Assembly: GCA_965242805.1 (NCBI GenBank)
Contig: CBDETD010000002.1
Span: 3,410,001-3,474,000, forward strand
DNA length: 64,000 nucleotides
Direction: 5' to 3'
Origin: JANQEU01 sp965242805
GTDB taxonomy: Bacteria; Bacteroidota; Bacteroidia; Cytophagales; Cyclobacteriaceae
Under the pieces are notes generated by a model that ran no database searches, was not told where the DNA came from, and saw nothing but the letters and a program-made list of their open reading frames with translations. Position numbers and translations under genes: made by a program. Position 1 is the first letter of the stretch; every line of letters begins with the position of its first letter. Positions 18,342 to 26,414 of the stretch are shown piece after piece.

Positions 18342-18962
18342 TCAAAAAACTCCAATCTTAACCATAAACTGATAAGACAATCCGTCCATATCAGTATCTG
18401 AAATCACGTAATTCCCATTATCACCATATGGAGCAGTAGGATCATAATCTAAACCCTGCACATACCGATAACTAACCCCTCCACCAATCCTTACCATCTT
18501 CGTAAGATTCAGAATGATGTTTATCCCTGGTTCGATAAAAAAACAGCCATCACTAGTGTAAGAAATTGCATCATGTTCGAACCCATAGTTCTTGACATCA
18601 TTATAAGCAATTCCATACCCCGTAGTGTTTTCAATACTAAGATGAACAAGCTTATCGGAAGCGATAATATACTCTGTGAATAAACCCCAAGCAGCAAATC
18701 CAACAACCAGGTTGTTTGATTCCTTAACATCAGCTGGTGTGACGGAAGCATAACCTTTTCCTCCAAGTACAAATTTCCGGTTGATGATCCAACCCCCATG
18801 CCCACCAATGTACAATGTGGATTGATCATTCATTTTTCCGTACTTTATGATTGGAGCTCCGTAACCACCACTTTCAACTCTGGAACGGATAAGTGTACTC
18901 GGCTGACTCATGGCGCAAATGGCCATGAATGTGAGAAACAAAATGATTGATAAAGTTTTCAT
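18342..18962 (-). CDS. Putative small outer-membrane beta-barrel protein
   Basis: This 206-residue protein has a signal peptide (about 1-19, ending AMSQ). The mature part is rich in Gly and aromatics in alternating patterns (LYIGGHGGWIINRKFVLGG, MVRIGGGVSYRYVQG) and ends in Phe (MVKIGVF), as outer-membrane barrel proteins do. I cannot name a family. It is 17 bp downstream of the acyltransferase-ankyrin gene on the same strand, so it probably shares that transcript and its regulation by the divergent AraC-cyclase locus. Confidence 0.7.
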   Translation of the reverse strand: MKTLSIILFLTFMAICAMSQPSTLIRSRVESGGYGAPIIKYGKMNDQSTLYIGGHGGWIINRKFVLGGKGYASVTPADVKESNNLVVGFAAWGLFTEYIIASDKLVHLSIENTTGYGIAYNDVKNYGFEHDAISYTSDGCFFIEPGINIILNLTKMVRIGGGVSYRYVQGLDYDPTAPYGDNGNYVISDTDMDGLSYQFMVKIGVF

Positions 18963-18979
18963 TGTGATATTTTTTAGTT

Positions 18980-20692
18980 CTAATAAGTATCTTGTAGCAT
19001 TTCTGCGATTATCGGACGGGTAACCTTGATCCTGTCATAGTCCAGTTTCAAACCTAATGGTCCCAATACCTTCTCAAAGTACTGGTAGATATCTACTACG
19101 GACCCGTAAGGTCCGTTTACCGAGTCGAATGGTGTGGACCCATATTGATTTCGAATACTTTTGTCGGCCCCATTTTCCAGCAATGCCTTAACAATGTCAT
19201 CCCGACAAAAAAAAGCGGCCGTATGAAGAGGGGTACTTCCCTCATTGTTTCTGAAGTCGACATCGGCACCCGCATGGATCAATAATAAAGCGACTTCTTT
19301 CTGTCCGAAAACAATCGCAGATATCAGGGGGCTTGACCCTCCAGATGCTTCTCTTTCGTCCAAATCAGAACCATTTTCAATGTGCGTCCAAATGGCCTCG
19401 ACATTACCGGTAATTGCAGCTTCGTGCAGTCCCATTGTGGGAATTTGGACCATTGACATGGAGTTTGTGTTTGATCCTTCGGAACGATTGAGACTGATGA
19501 AGGCAAACAGAGCAAAAATCAGGGCACTCGTAGTTACCGTTCTTAACCAAATGGATCCCTGGAACCACCGTTGGTAAGCGATAGCAATAACACTGCAAGC
19601 AAAGAAAGTAGTGACTGCGAGTATTAAATATTTTCCAAATGCAGGGATATCAAATTGCGTCAACCAAAGTGCAATGAATCCTAACGCAATCATGTGGATG
19701 ATGTATATATTGTAGGAGCCGCGATTGAGTAGGGTGAGCCATGGCCTTGTATTATTGAAATACCTCCTGAAGATATCCAGTAGAATGAAAAGGAAGGACA
19801 ACATCAAAAGGATTACCGAGCTGTAGTATAGAAGTCCATCTACTCGCTGGGAAATAAAATAGAAATTCCGTGCGGTATCAACCATGTTGCCATACAGATT
19901 CAGTGCTATTATGGTATAAACTGTGATACCAAAGGCAAGCAACACATTCCAGAATACTGTATTCTTCAACATTGGAGCGGAACTGAATAAATTGGACTTG
20001 TATGCAGAAGATCCAAGAAGGAAGAAAAGGAAATAAACCAGCAATCTTTCTCTCTGGAAATCAAAAATCCAACCTAGAAACCAACCCTTGTATCCTGACA
20101 CGGCAATCACCATGCTGTAGGTTATTCCTAATACAAGAACAGAGATCACAGACCATTTGAAGGAGACTTTTATGGAAAGGATACCAGCTTTGTATAAGAC
20201 CAAATATGAGATCTGAAAGAGGAAAAGTACTGGCAGAAACCAAAGCCAATGTTGGCTGGGATCGTTGGCGAAGAATGCCAGATCTGATCCGGTACGCTTA
20301 AATATATGAAAGTACGTGTACAAGCTTTCCTGGGGTAGACCTCTTGAGTAGAGAAATAAGACCTTGTAAGCAGGTATCAAGGTCAATACAGCTAATCCCC
20401 AGGGGATCATAATCCGTTTGAATTTGGTTTTCACGAATTCCATTGACGATCTGTTGCTAACGGAATTGGATATGAAATAACCCGAGATGAAAAACATGAC
20501 TGCCATGATGAAAACATCCAGGTACAAACCGATCAGTCCAATCGACTCATTTCGGTCATTGTCCACTACTATCCAGTTGGATTGCAAAGCTGACTGATAG
20601 GAAAACCCGGCATGATAAAGGACCACCAGAAAGATCAGGAAAGTCCTTAGATTATCAAGAAAATAGACTCGATTTTTCATGATTTTACTCAT
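18980..20692 (-). CDS. Membrane acyltransferase (family 3, OpgC/OafA-like) fused to ankyrin repeats
   Basis: This 570-residue protein has an acyltransferase-3 domain at about 1-400 with around ten transmembrane helices. It starts FLDNLRTFLIFLVVLYHAG, whose His is the conserved catalytic-region residue, and includes MFFISGYFISNS. After a last helix the C-terminus (about 425-530) has three ankyrin-like repeats (GLHEAAITGNVEAIW, PLISAIVFGQKEVALLL, PLHTAAFFCRDDIVKALL). Family 3 enzymes transfer acyl groups to extracytoplasmic glycans or peptides; here a protein-binding tail is added. It is divergent from the AraC/cyclase gene across 254 bp and precedes the small barrel-like gene. The acceptor is unknown. 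Confidence 0.85.
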   Translation of the reverse strand: MSKIMKNRVYFLDNLRTFLIFLVVLYHAGFSYQSALQSNWIVVDNDRNESIGLIGLYLDVFIMAVMFFISGYFISNSVSNRSSMEFVKTKFKRIMIPWGLAVLTLIPAYKVLFLYSRGLPQESLYTYFHIFKRTGSDLAFFANDPSQHWLWFLPVLFLFQISYLVLYKAGILSIKVSFKWSVISVLVLGITYSMVIAVSGYKGWFLGWIFDFQRERLLVYFLFFLLGSSAYKSNLFSSAPMLKNTVFWNVLLAFGITVYTIIALNLYGNMVDTARNFYFISQRVDGLLYYSSVILLMLSFLFILLDIFRRYFNNTRPWLTLLNRGSYNIYIIHMIALGFIALWLTQFDIPAFGKYLILAVTTFFACSVIAIAYQRWFQGSIWLRTVTTSALIFALFAFISLNRSEGSNTNSMSMVQIPTMGLHEAAITGNVEAIWTHIENGSDLDEREASGGSSPLISAIVFGQKEVALLLIHAGADVDFRNNEGSTPLHTAAFFCRDDIVKALLENGADKSIRNQYGSTPFDSVNGPYGSVVDIYQYFEKVLGPLGLKLDYDRIKVTRPIIAEMLQDTY

Positions 20693-20773
20693 TTTAATAA
20701 GTTGTTGATCTATGATGTAAAGGTCGAAATCAGGGGTAGGTGAGACTAATCAAACATGTTGCGGATCGTATAA

Positions 20774-20833
20774 ACTTTGATGTCAGTTTATCAATTATGA
20801 TGTATCAATATCAAATTTGACGCAGAATGCATG
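20774..20833. promoter_or_regulatory. 20-bp-spaced direct repeats in the acyltransferase/AraC-cyclase divergent region
   Basis: TGATGT begins at 20778 and again at 20798, exactly 20 bp apart, each followed 8 bases later by TATCA. A weaker third copy (TGACGC) begins at 20818. Another TGATGT occurs at 20713. Direct repeats two helical turns apart are the usual layout of AraC-family operators, and the divergent gene encodes an AraC-type HTH. It is a candidate operator controlling one or both genes. Confidence 0.5.
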
Positions 20834-20946
20834 TTTTACGGAAGATGAAAAATGGCATATAGGTACCTGACTAAACCGATGGTAAATCCTCTTAGAAAAC
20901 TCTAATTTCCACCCCAAAAGACATAGGAAAGGAAGCTGTACTGACA

Positions 20947-23553
20947 ATGGCTCAGGATTTTCTCGATAAGGTCACTTCACTCATAGAGAAGAATATCTCC
21001 AACGAACTTTTTGGAGTCTCCGAATTAGCAGATGAATTGGGGATGAGCCGCTCAAATCTGTTGCGAAAAGTTAAGAAAGCGACAGATACTTCCGTTAGTC
21101 AGTTAATCCGACAGATCCGTCTCCGGCATGGATTGAAATTGTTAAATGAAACTTCCCTGACAGTTTCGGAGGTTTCGTTTAAGGTGGGTTTTAGCAGTGT
21201 GTCCTATTTCGTAAAATGTTTCCACGATCATTATGGGTATCCACCAGGTGAGATCAATAAAGTTGACCATCAAAAACAGGAAGAGGTTCAATTACCTCAA
21301 TCCCATAAGTTGGTGGCAATAATGTTCACTGATATTCAAGGGTACACCGCATTGATGCAGGCGGACGAAAAGAAAGCAATCGGATATAGGAACAGACATC
21401 GTAATGTATTCAATTCGGTCACCAAAAAATTCAACGGAAAGATCCTGCAATACTACGGGGATGGCACATTAAGCATCTTTTCAAGTGTCATTGATGCAGT
21501 TCGCTGCGGGATTGAAATGCAGCTGGCGTTTCAGAAAGATCCGATGATACCCGTTCGTATTGGGATCCATTCGGGAGATATAATTGTCACAAATGAAGAT
21601 ATAATTGGTGATGGGGTCAACGTTGCATCCAGGATCGAATCATTAGCAACCGCTGGGAGTATTTTTATTTCTGAAAAAGCATACGACGAAGTAAAAAATC
21701 AGGCTGATATTCACGCCAAATCCATGGGTGCTTTCGATTTGAAAAATGTTGGAAAGCCAATGGAAGTATATGCGATTACCAATCAGGGATTGAATGTACC
21801 TCATCAGGATCAGATCAAATCCGTATCAGATAAGGCGTCACCAGTAAAGAAAAAGAAGAAGACTTACCAGTTGATTCTTGTTGCCACAACATTCATCTTG
21901 TTGACAGGGAGTTACCTTTTGAATCGCTATGACTTTTTCAGTTCTGTAGATCACTTGAATGCAATTGATCCTACCAAAAAATCAATTGCAGTACTTCCAT
22001 TCATCAATGACAGCAATGATTCCAGCAATGTTTATATCATCAACGGACTAATGGAGTCCATTCTCAACAACCTTCAAACGATCAATGACTTACGGGTGAC
22101 CAGTCGAACATCCGTTGAGAAGTATAGGTATAGCTCCAAACTGATCCCCGAGATCGGAGAGGAATTGAGTGTGAGGTACTTGGTTGAAGGGAGTGGCCAG
22201 AAGATAGGTGATCAGATCTTTCTAAGCATACAATTGATTGATGCTTCACGAGATTCGCATCTATGGGCTGGACAGTACGAAAGGAGCACAGCTGACATAT
22301 TCGGTCTACAACGTGAGGTGGCAAAAAATATAGCTGAAGAGATAGAAGCGATAATCACTCCTCAGGAATCCGAAAGGATTGAAAAGATCCCTACAGAAAA
22401 CCTGGAAGCATATGATTACTTTTTGCGAGGTCTTGACCTGATCAACAATCCCAATCCCTCTAATTTCGATTCTTCTCTCTTTTACTTTTCAAAAGCAATA
22501 GAACTTGATAATCAATTTGCCCGCGCGTACGCTGCCCGATCCATTGCCTACTATCACCTGGATGAGTATCAGGAGGAGAAAAAATATACCGAGCAGATCA
22601 ACTACAACGCTGACCAGGCACTGTTGTATGATGACCAATTGCCTCAAAGTTTAATTGCAAAAGCCTTGTATTATTTAACTGTTCAGGATTATGACCTGGC
22701 GGTATCATTCCTTGAGAAATCATTAGACTATAATCCAAATTACGGATTGGCATATATATATCTAATTGACCTCTATGCCAACCAGATCCCAAATACGGAA
22801 AAATACCTTGAATACGCGTTAAAGGGTTTGGAAATAGAAGTAGGCACTTATGATTCCATGACCACAAGTTTCATGTATTTGCATATCAGCAATGCCTTCA
22901 TTCAAAACGGATTTGTGGATGAAGCGATCAAATATGTGGATCGATCACTGGATTATGCTCCTGAAAACCTATTTTCACAATACACCAGGGCTTTTATTCT
23001 ATATGGGAAGAATGGAGATCTTGAACAGACAAGGGACTTGTTACTTGAGACATTTGCTAAGGATTCCACCCGGTTGGATGTGATGCAGGAAGTGGCCAAA
23101 GTCTACTATTTCCTCCGTGATTATGAAAAGTCTTATATCTACTACAAAGAATATCTGGAAATAAAGAACCTGTATCAATTGGATATTTATCCCGGAGAGT
23201 ATGCCAAAATCGGTTTTGTATATGATAAAATGGGTTTCGATGAGGAGGCACGCAGTCATTTTGAAAAGCACAAGAAGTTCATGGAAAGCAATCGATCGAT
23301 TTATAGGTATCTAAGTGCTGCCGTGTTTCATTCCTATCATGCCAATACTGAAATGGCATTGAATAGTCTAAGATCTTTTTCCGAACAAGAGGATTATTTC
23401 TATTGGGTTTTACTATTCCTGGAAATTGACCCCTTATTGGATAACATCAGAGACCTTCCGGAATTCAGAAATATTATGGAGGATCTGAACACCAAATTTT
23501 GGGCAAATCACAAACGTTTTCGTATCCAGCTTGAGGATAAGGGGGTTATTTGA
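20947..23553 (+). CDS. AraC-type HTH / class III nucleotide cyclase / TolB-like and TPR multidomain regulator
   Basis: This 868-residue protein has an AraC HTH at 1-105, then a class III adenylate/guanylate cyclase domain at about 120-280. Metal aspartates D129 (FTDIQGYT) and D172 (YYGDGTLSIF) and transition-state N225 and R229 (NVASRIES) are present; the usual base-recognising Lys is Gln168. A transmembrane helix lies at about 307-326. Next is a TolB-like domain (KSIAVLPFINDS) and many TPR-like repeats to the end. DNA binding and cyclase domains would face the cytoplasm and TPRs the periplasm. It is divergent from the acyltransferase-ankyrin gene. Product nucleotide and signal are unknown. 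Confidence 0.88.
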   Translation: MAQDFLDKVTSLIEKNISNELFGVSELADELGMSRSNLLRKVKKATDTSVSQLIRQIRLRHGLKLLNETSLTVSEVSFKVGFSSVSYFVKCFHDHYGYPPGEINKVDHQKQEEVQLPQSHKLVAIMFTDIQGYTALMQADEKKAIGYRNRHRNVFNSVTKKFNGKILQYYGDGTLSIFSSVIDAVRCGIEMQLAFQKDPMIPVRIGIHSGDIIVTNEDIIGDGVNVASRIESLATAGSIFISEKAYDEVKNQADIHAKSMGAFDLKNVGKPMEVYAITNQGLNVPHQDQIKSVSDKASPVKKKKKTYQLILVATTFILLTGSYLLNRYDFFSSVDHLNAIDPTKKSIAVLPFINDSNDSSNVYIINGLMESILNNLQTINDLRVTSRTSVEKYRYSSKLIPEIGEELSVRYLVEGSGQKIGDQIFLSIQLIDASRDSHLWAGQYERSTADIFGLQREVAKNIAEEIEAIITPQESERIEKIPTENLEAYDYFLRGLDLINNPNPSNFDSSLFYFSKAIELDNQFARAYAARSIAYYHLDEYQEEKKYTEQINYNADQALLYDDQLPQSLIAKALYYLTVQDYDLAVSFLEKSLDYNPNYGLAYIYLIDLYANQIPNTEKYLEYALKGLEIEVGTYDSMTTSFMYLHISNAFIQNGFVDEAIKYVDRSLDYAPENLFSQYTRAFILYGKNGDLEQTRDLLLETFAKDSTRLDVMQEVAKVYYFLRDYEKSYIYYKEYLEIKNLYQLDIYPGEYAKIGFVYDKMGFDEEARSHFEKHKKFMESNRSIYRYLSAAVFHSYHANTEMALNSLRSFSEQEDYFYWVLLFLEIDPLLDNIRDLPEFRNIMEDLNTKFWANHKRFRIQLEDKGVI

Positions 23554-23726
23554 ATGCATACCTGGACTAATCGTTCGCCGAGATTCCTATTTAAATCGAA
23601 TCAAAATTTATTGAATTCCAGTCTTGGCCAATCCAGAAAGAAGAAATATCCTCCATGTCGATTTCTACGTATTTATATACAATAAATTGAGATGGGCTCT
23701 GATGCTCCTTCCCATAAACTAATCGT

Positions 23727-24239
23727 ATGGAATACAAGGCATCGATGGACTTGGTAGTGATCCTGATCACTTTGTTTGTAACACTACTGCTGGTGGCGAT
23801 TGGATATAATAATGTCCAGGGACTGATACATGCTCCATCAAATTCTAGTGCGGTACTCATTCATGGGGGTTTACTGGCTTTTTTCCTTGTAATTCTATTA
23901 GGATCATGGATGTATGCACCACAATCTTACGAGGTTGACAATTCAAAGATTATTATAAAAAGGCCCGTCAGTGACAGGAGAATAGAATTAAGGGAAATCA
24001 AAGAAATAAGGTTGGTCCAAAAAGGTGAAATGAGAGGACTAGTAAGAACCTTTGGTGTTGGAGGTTTATTCGGGATTTACGGTAAGTTCTATTCAACAGG
24101 TTTGGGGAATTTGACTTTCTACGCTACTCAGCAGAAAAATCGTGTGCTGATTACGACAATAGATGATAAGAAACTGGTGATCACTCCGAATGATACAAGC
24201 ATGGTTGAAGATGTGAAGAAAAGAATAAGGAGCATCTAA
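23727..24239 (+). CDS. Membrane protein with bacterial PH-like domain
   Basis: This 170-residue protein has two N-terminal transmembrane helices (about 8-30 and 43-63). A cytoplasmic beta-rich domain follows with SKIIIKRPVSDRRIELREIKEIRL and FYATQQKNRVLITT, as in bacterial PH-domain proteins. Its role is unknown; such proteins often act in membrane stress or as scaffolds. It stands alone, 173 bp after the cyclase gene, and ends 5 bp before a terminator-like palindrome shared with the convergent LuxR gene. Confidence 0.7.
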   Translation: MEYKASMDLVVILITLFVTLLLVAIGYNNVQGLIHAPSNSSAVLIHGGLLAFFLVILLGSWMYAPQSYEVDNSKIIIKRPVSDRRIELREIKEIRLVQKGEMRGLVRTFGVGGLFGIYGKFYSTGLGNLTFYATQQKNRVLITTIDDKKLVITPNDTSMVEDVKKRIRSI

Positions 24240-24243
24240 TGGG

Positions 24244-24270
24244 CTGGCGTGGAAGTTGCTTCCACGCCAG
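24244..24270. repeat. GGAAGT/ACTTCC-type palindrome, copy 2 (terminator position)
   Basis: The arms CTGGCGTGGAAG and CTTCCACGCCAG flank TTG. It lies between two convergent stops (24239 and 24273), so it is well placed to terminate both. It shares the GGAAG/CTTCC core with copies 1, 3, 4 and 5; the flanking bases differ but still pair. Confidence 0.8.
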
Positions 24271-24272
24271 AC

Positions 24273-25169
24273 TTAGCCAAGATCCATTATCATTCGAACT
24301 AACTGAGTCCTGTTTCGAACATGAGTCTTAAGATAGATCCGACTGGTATGGTCTTTTACGGTTTGGAGTGAAATGAACAAACTGTCTGCCACTTGTTGAT
24401 TCGTTTTCCCCCTGCAGATCTCTTGTATGATTTCTTTCTCACGTGGACTGATCCCGTGCTGCTCTAAGAAATCCTCAAATCTGTTCCCTGAAAATTGGTC
24501 GTTGGAGAGGATTTGAACCTTTGCGTTGTAGACAAATACAACGGCAATTGTAGCATGGACGAAAAAGTAGGCAACCAATACTAGTGATTGGTATCTGTAA
24601 TCCGTGTTTACCTGAACGACCATTAATGAATGAATGGCGATAGAAATTACTATCAATGTCCCAATGGTATTCATCGGATTTCGCGATAAGGTCTCGCTTT
24701 TTCCGGAAATCAGGAGTAAACTTCCCAAGGCTCCAATCACCCCAAATACATTGTAAAGATCAGACGCGTCGTCAATAAAAATGGTGAGGTCCCTATTATA
24801 GAGAATACTCAAAATAGCAATCAGGGCAATGAAGGGGACAACAATTATCCATGATTTAACAGATCTTATTCGCATGTAATTGATCCATAACAGTTGCATG
24901 ATCATTCCAATAAGAAGAAAAGGAGTTCCCATAAAAGAAATCACCTTGATGACCTCGGCATACTTCGATGAGAATCCAAGGAGATTAAAAAAGTATTGAC
25001 TCCAAAGGCCATAGTATCCAAAGGTGAAGATCAGAATTACAGAGTACTGAAGGTATTGGTGGGATGGTAGGTTTTTGAGTTTTTCAAACCTGAAGAGGGA
25101 AAGTATGGCACCGACAGTCAAAGACATGCACATTGCAAAGGATATCCAAATTAGTAGTCGGTTTTCCAT
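24273..25169 (-). CDS. Membrane-anchored LuxR-type transcriptional regulator
   Basis: This 298-residue protein has about seven transmembrane helices in the first 220 residues. A C-terminal LuxR/GerE HTH follows at about 235-298 (ISPREKEIIQEICRGKTNQQVADSLF, with QTVKDHTSRIYLK as recognition helix). Regulators of this layout are common in Bacteroidota and sense an unknown membrane signal. Its start is divergent from a membrane-protein gene, and the gap holds two symmetric CACTAC/GTAGTG elements that may be its operator. No partner kinase is adjacent. Confidence 0.85.
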   Translation of the reverse strand: MENRLLIWISFAMCMSLTVGAILSLFRFEKLKNLPSHQYLQYSVILIFTFGYYGLWSQYFFNLLGFSSKYAEVIKVISFMGTPFLLIGMIMQLLWINYMRIRSVKSWIIVVPFIALIAILSILYNRDLTIFIDDASDLYNVFGVIGALGSLLLISGKSETLSRNPMNTIGTLIVISIAIHSLMVVQVNTDYRYQSLVLVAYFFVHATIAVVFVYNAKVQILSNDQFSGNRFEDFLEQHGISPREKEIIQEICRGKTNQQVADSLFISLQTVKDHTSRIYLKTHVRNRTQLVRMIMDLG

Positions 25170-25197
25170 GTTTTCAGCAGGTCATAAAATTATGAAA

Positions 25198-25253
25198 CAC
25201 TACCATAGTAGTACTAATACCAAAGTAGTGAAATAAGAAACACTACTTTGGTA
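25198..25253. promoter_or_regulatory. Paired inverted repeats between LuxR regulator and divergent membrane gene
   Basis: Site one has CACTAC (25198-25203) facing GTAGT (25208-25212). Site two has TACCAAAGTAGTG (25218-25230) facing CACTACTTTGGTA (25241-25253), a perfect 13-bp inverted repeat with a 10-base spacer. Both use the same CACTAC half-site. The position between divergent genes and the shared half-site fit a dimeric regulator, possibly the LuxR protein itself. Confidence 0.55.
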
Positions 25254-25306
25254 TGGATCCATTTTCATTACCCCAAATTACATTTGGTTCCTATCAAAAA
25301 AGTAAA

Positions 25307-25993
25307 ATGATGAGTGAATTTACAGGACCTAAATACGGCAATATTCCCGAATTCTTTTCATTTGGGTGGATGAGGATGAAACAATACTTTCTTGTTTTTT
25401 TCCTTCTCGTTTTTTTACTGGCAATACTTGATGCTCCTCTTGAATTGCTGAATCACAAGATCGAGGATGATGGCCTATCAGACGGATTACTTGGTGAGAT
25501 GATTGGCCTTGCCTATTTCCTGTTCCTGCTTCCTGTCTTTGAATACAGTGTTGATCTACTCTTTATCCAGGGAGTGCGTGGAGAAAAGATTGATGTGAAA
25601 AACGTGACTATCGGATTCAAAAATTACCTCAATATTGTTTTGGCCAATCTATTGGTCTTTGGATTGGTGATGATGGGTTTGATTGTACTTATCATTCCAG
25701 GGATTATTATCGGGTGTCGATTGGTATTCGTGTCCTACCTGGTTATGGACAAGGAAATGTCACCGATCGAAGCAGTCGAAGAAAGTTGGAGGATGACCAA
25801 AGGTGACTATGGTTTTAAGATCTTCGGTATGGCCATTCTTTCCATTTTTATTGTAATTGGAGGATTGATACTGTTCATCGTATGCGTATTTCCCGCCATA
25901 ATGTGGATCAAGGCATCTTTTGCCTCTCTTTATCAGTATGTTCTCAATGAACAAGAAGGTGTTGTTCTTCCTGAAGAGAGTGAAAAGGAATGA
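25307..25993 (+). CDS. Polytopic membrane protein of unknown function (YciC/DUF975-like)
   Basis: This protein has 228 residues from ATG 25307; an in-frame ATG at 25253 is possible but sits inside the inverted repeat. Four to five transmembrane helices are visible. The segment IPGIIIGCRLVFVSYLVMD followed by SPIEAVEESWRMTKGDY resembles membrane proteins of the YciC, DUF975 and GlpQ membrane-domain type. The biochemical role is unknown. It is divergent from the membrane-bound LuxR gene and shares its candidate operator, so it is a likely target. A palindrome with a T-tract follows as terminator. Confidence 0.7.
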   Translation: MMSEFTGPKYGNIPEFFSFGWMRMKQYFLVFFLLVFLLAILDAPLELLNHKIEDDGLSDGLLGEMIGLAYFLFLLPVFEYSVDLLFIQGVRGEKIDVKNVTIGFKNYLNIVLANLLVFGLVMMGLIVLIIPGIIIGCRLVFVSYLVMDKEMSPIEAVEESWRMTKGDYGFKIFGMAILSIFIVIGGLILFIVCVFPAIMWIKASFASLYQYVLNEQEGVVLPEESEKE

Positions 25994-26017
25994 CTAACTA
26001 TTCTTATGTTTATGTAA

Positions 26018-26050
26018 TATGGTGCGGAAGTACTTCCGCACTATCTTTTT
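26018..26050 (+). terminator. GGAAGT/ACTTCC palindrome, copy 3, with T-tract
   Basis: GTGCGGAAGT and ACTTCCGCAC (26022-26041) form a perfect 20-bp palindrome without spacer. It is followed by CTATCTTTTTTTG, a T-tract on the plus strand. It begins about 29 bp after the stop of the membrane-protein gene and fits an intrinsic terminator. It belongs to the five-copy palindrome family. Confidence 0.75.
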
Positions 26051-26123
26051 TTGAATTATTTAAATTAGGAGTCTACAGCTTTAGAGATCAATACTATTTA
26101 TTGGTTACATCAGAATCCAGCAA

Positions 26124-26154
26124 ATCTAGCGTGGAAGTTACTTCCACGCTAGAT
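26124..26154. repeat. GGAAGT/ACTTCC palindrome, copy 4
   Basis: This is a perfect 15-bp inverted repeat (ATCTAGCGTGGAAGT and ACTTCCACGCTAGAT) around one central T. It is not next to a stop codon and lies in an intergenic region with two sibling copies within about 190 bp, so a plain terminator role does not explain it. Confidence 0.8.
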
Positions 26155-26179
26155 AAGTAACCTCAATGCCAAACTAATG

Positions 26180-26212
26180 GATCTGGGGCGGAAGTAACTT
26201 CCGCCCTAGATC
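26180..26212. repeat. GGAAGT/ACTTCC palindrome, copy 5
   Basis: GATCTGGGGCGGAAGT and ACTTCCGCCCTAGATC match at 15 of 16 positions around one base. It lies 26 bp after copy 4 and just beyond the last terminator of the tRNA-Val repeat array. The ATCT/AGAT ends recur as in copies 1 and 4. Confidence 0.8.
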
Positions 26213-26220
26213 CCGTCACA

Positions 26221-26253
26221 AAATAAAAAACCCATCCGTTAAGACGAATGGGT
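26221..26253 (-). terminator. Terminator hairpin 4, distal end of the tRNA-Val repeat array
   Basis: On the minus strand an 11-bp stem (with one mismatch) at 26230-26253 is followed by a run of T in 26221-26230. It follows the third repeat. Its stem variant (ATCCGTT type) matches the terminator directly after the tRNA and not the two internal ones. Confidence 0.75.
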
Positions 26254-26260
26254 TGCCAGT

Positions 26261-26414
26261 GAGGCATACGGGATTACTCGTACCCACGTGGCATGCACAC
26301 AGGCCCTCGTGAATCTCATCCCTCCAAAAGTCTGGGATTCGATTTCGAACCACAGGTTCTCATCCCGGATCAAAATAAAAAAACCCATTCGCTAAAACGA
26401 ATGGGGTATCATGT
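26261..26414 (-). repeat. tRNA-Val-linked tandem repeat unit 3 (154 bp)
   Basis: The unit starts at the high-coordinate end with a terminator hairpin (26384-26405) and runs through a body of about 110 bp. It ends in a copy of the last 15 bases of the tRNA-Val gene (26261-26275). The body differs from unit 2 at only one position that I could see. It encodes no recognisable RNA that I can name. Confidence 0.9.
26376..26405 (-). terminator. Terminator hairpin 3 inside the tRNA-Val repeat array
   Basis: A perfect CCCATTCG/CGAATGGG stem (26384-26405) with a six-base loop is followed on the minus strand by a T-rich run at 26376-26383. Confidence 0.8.
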
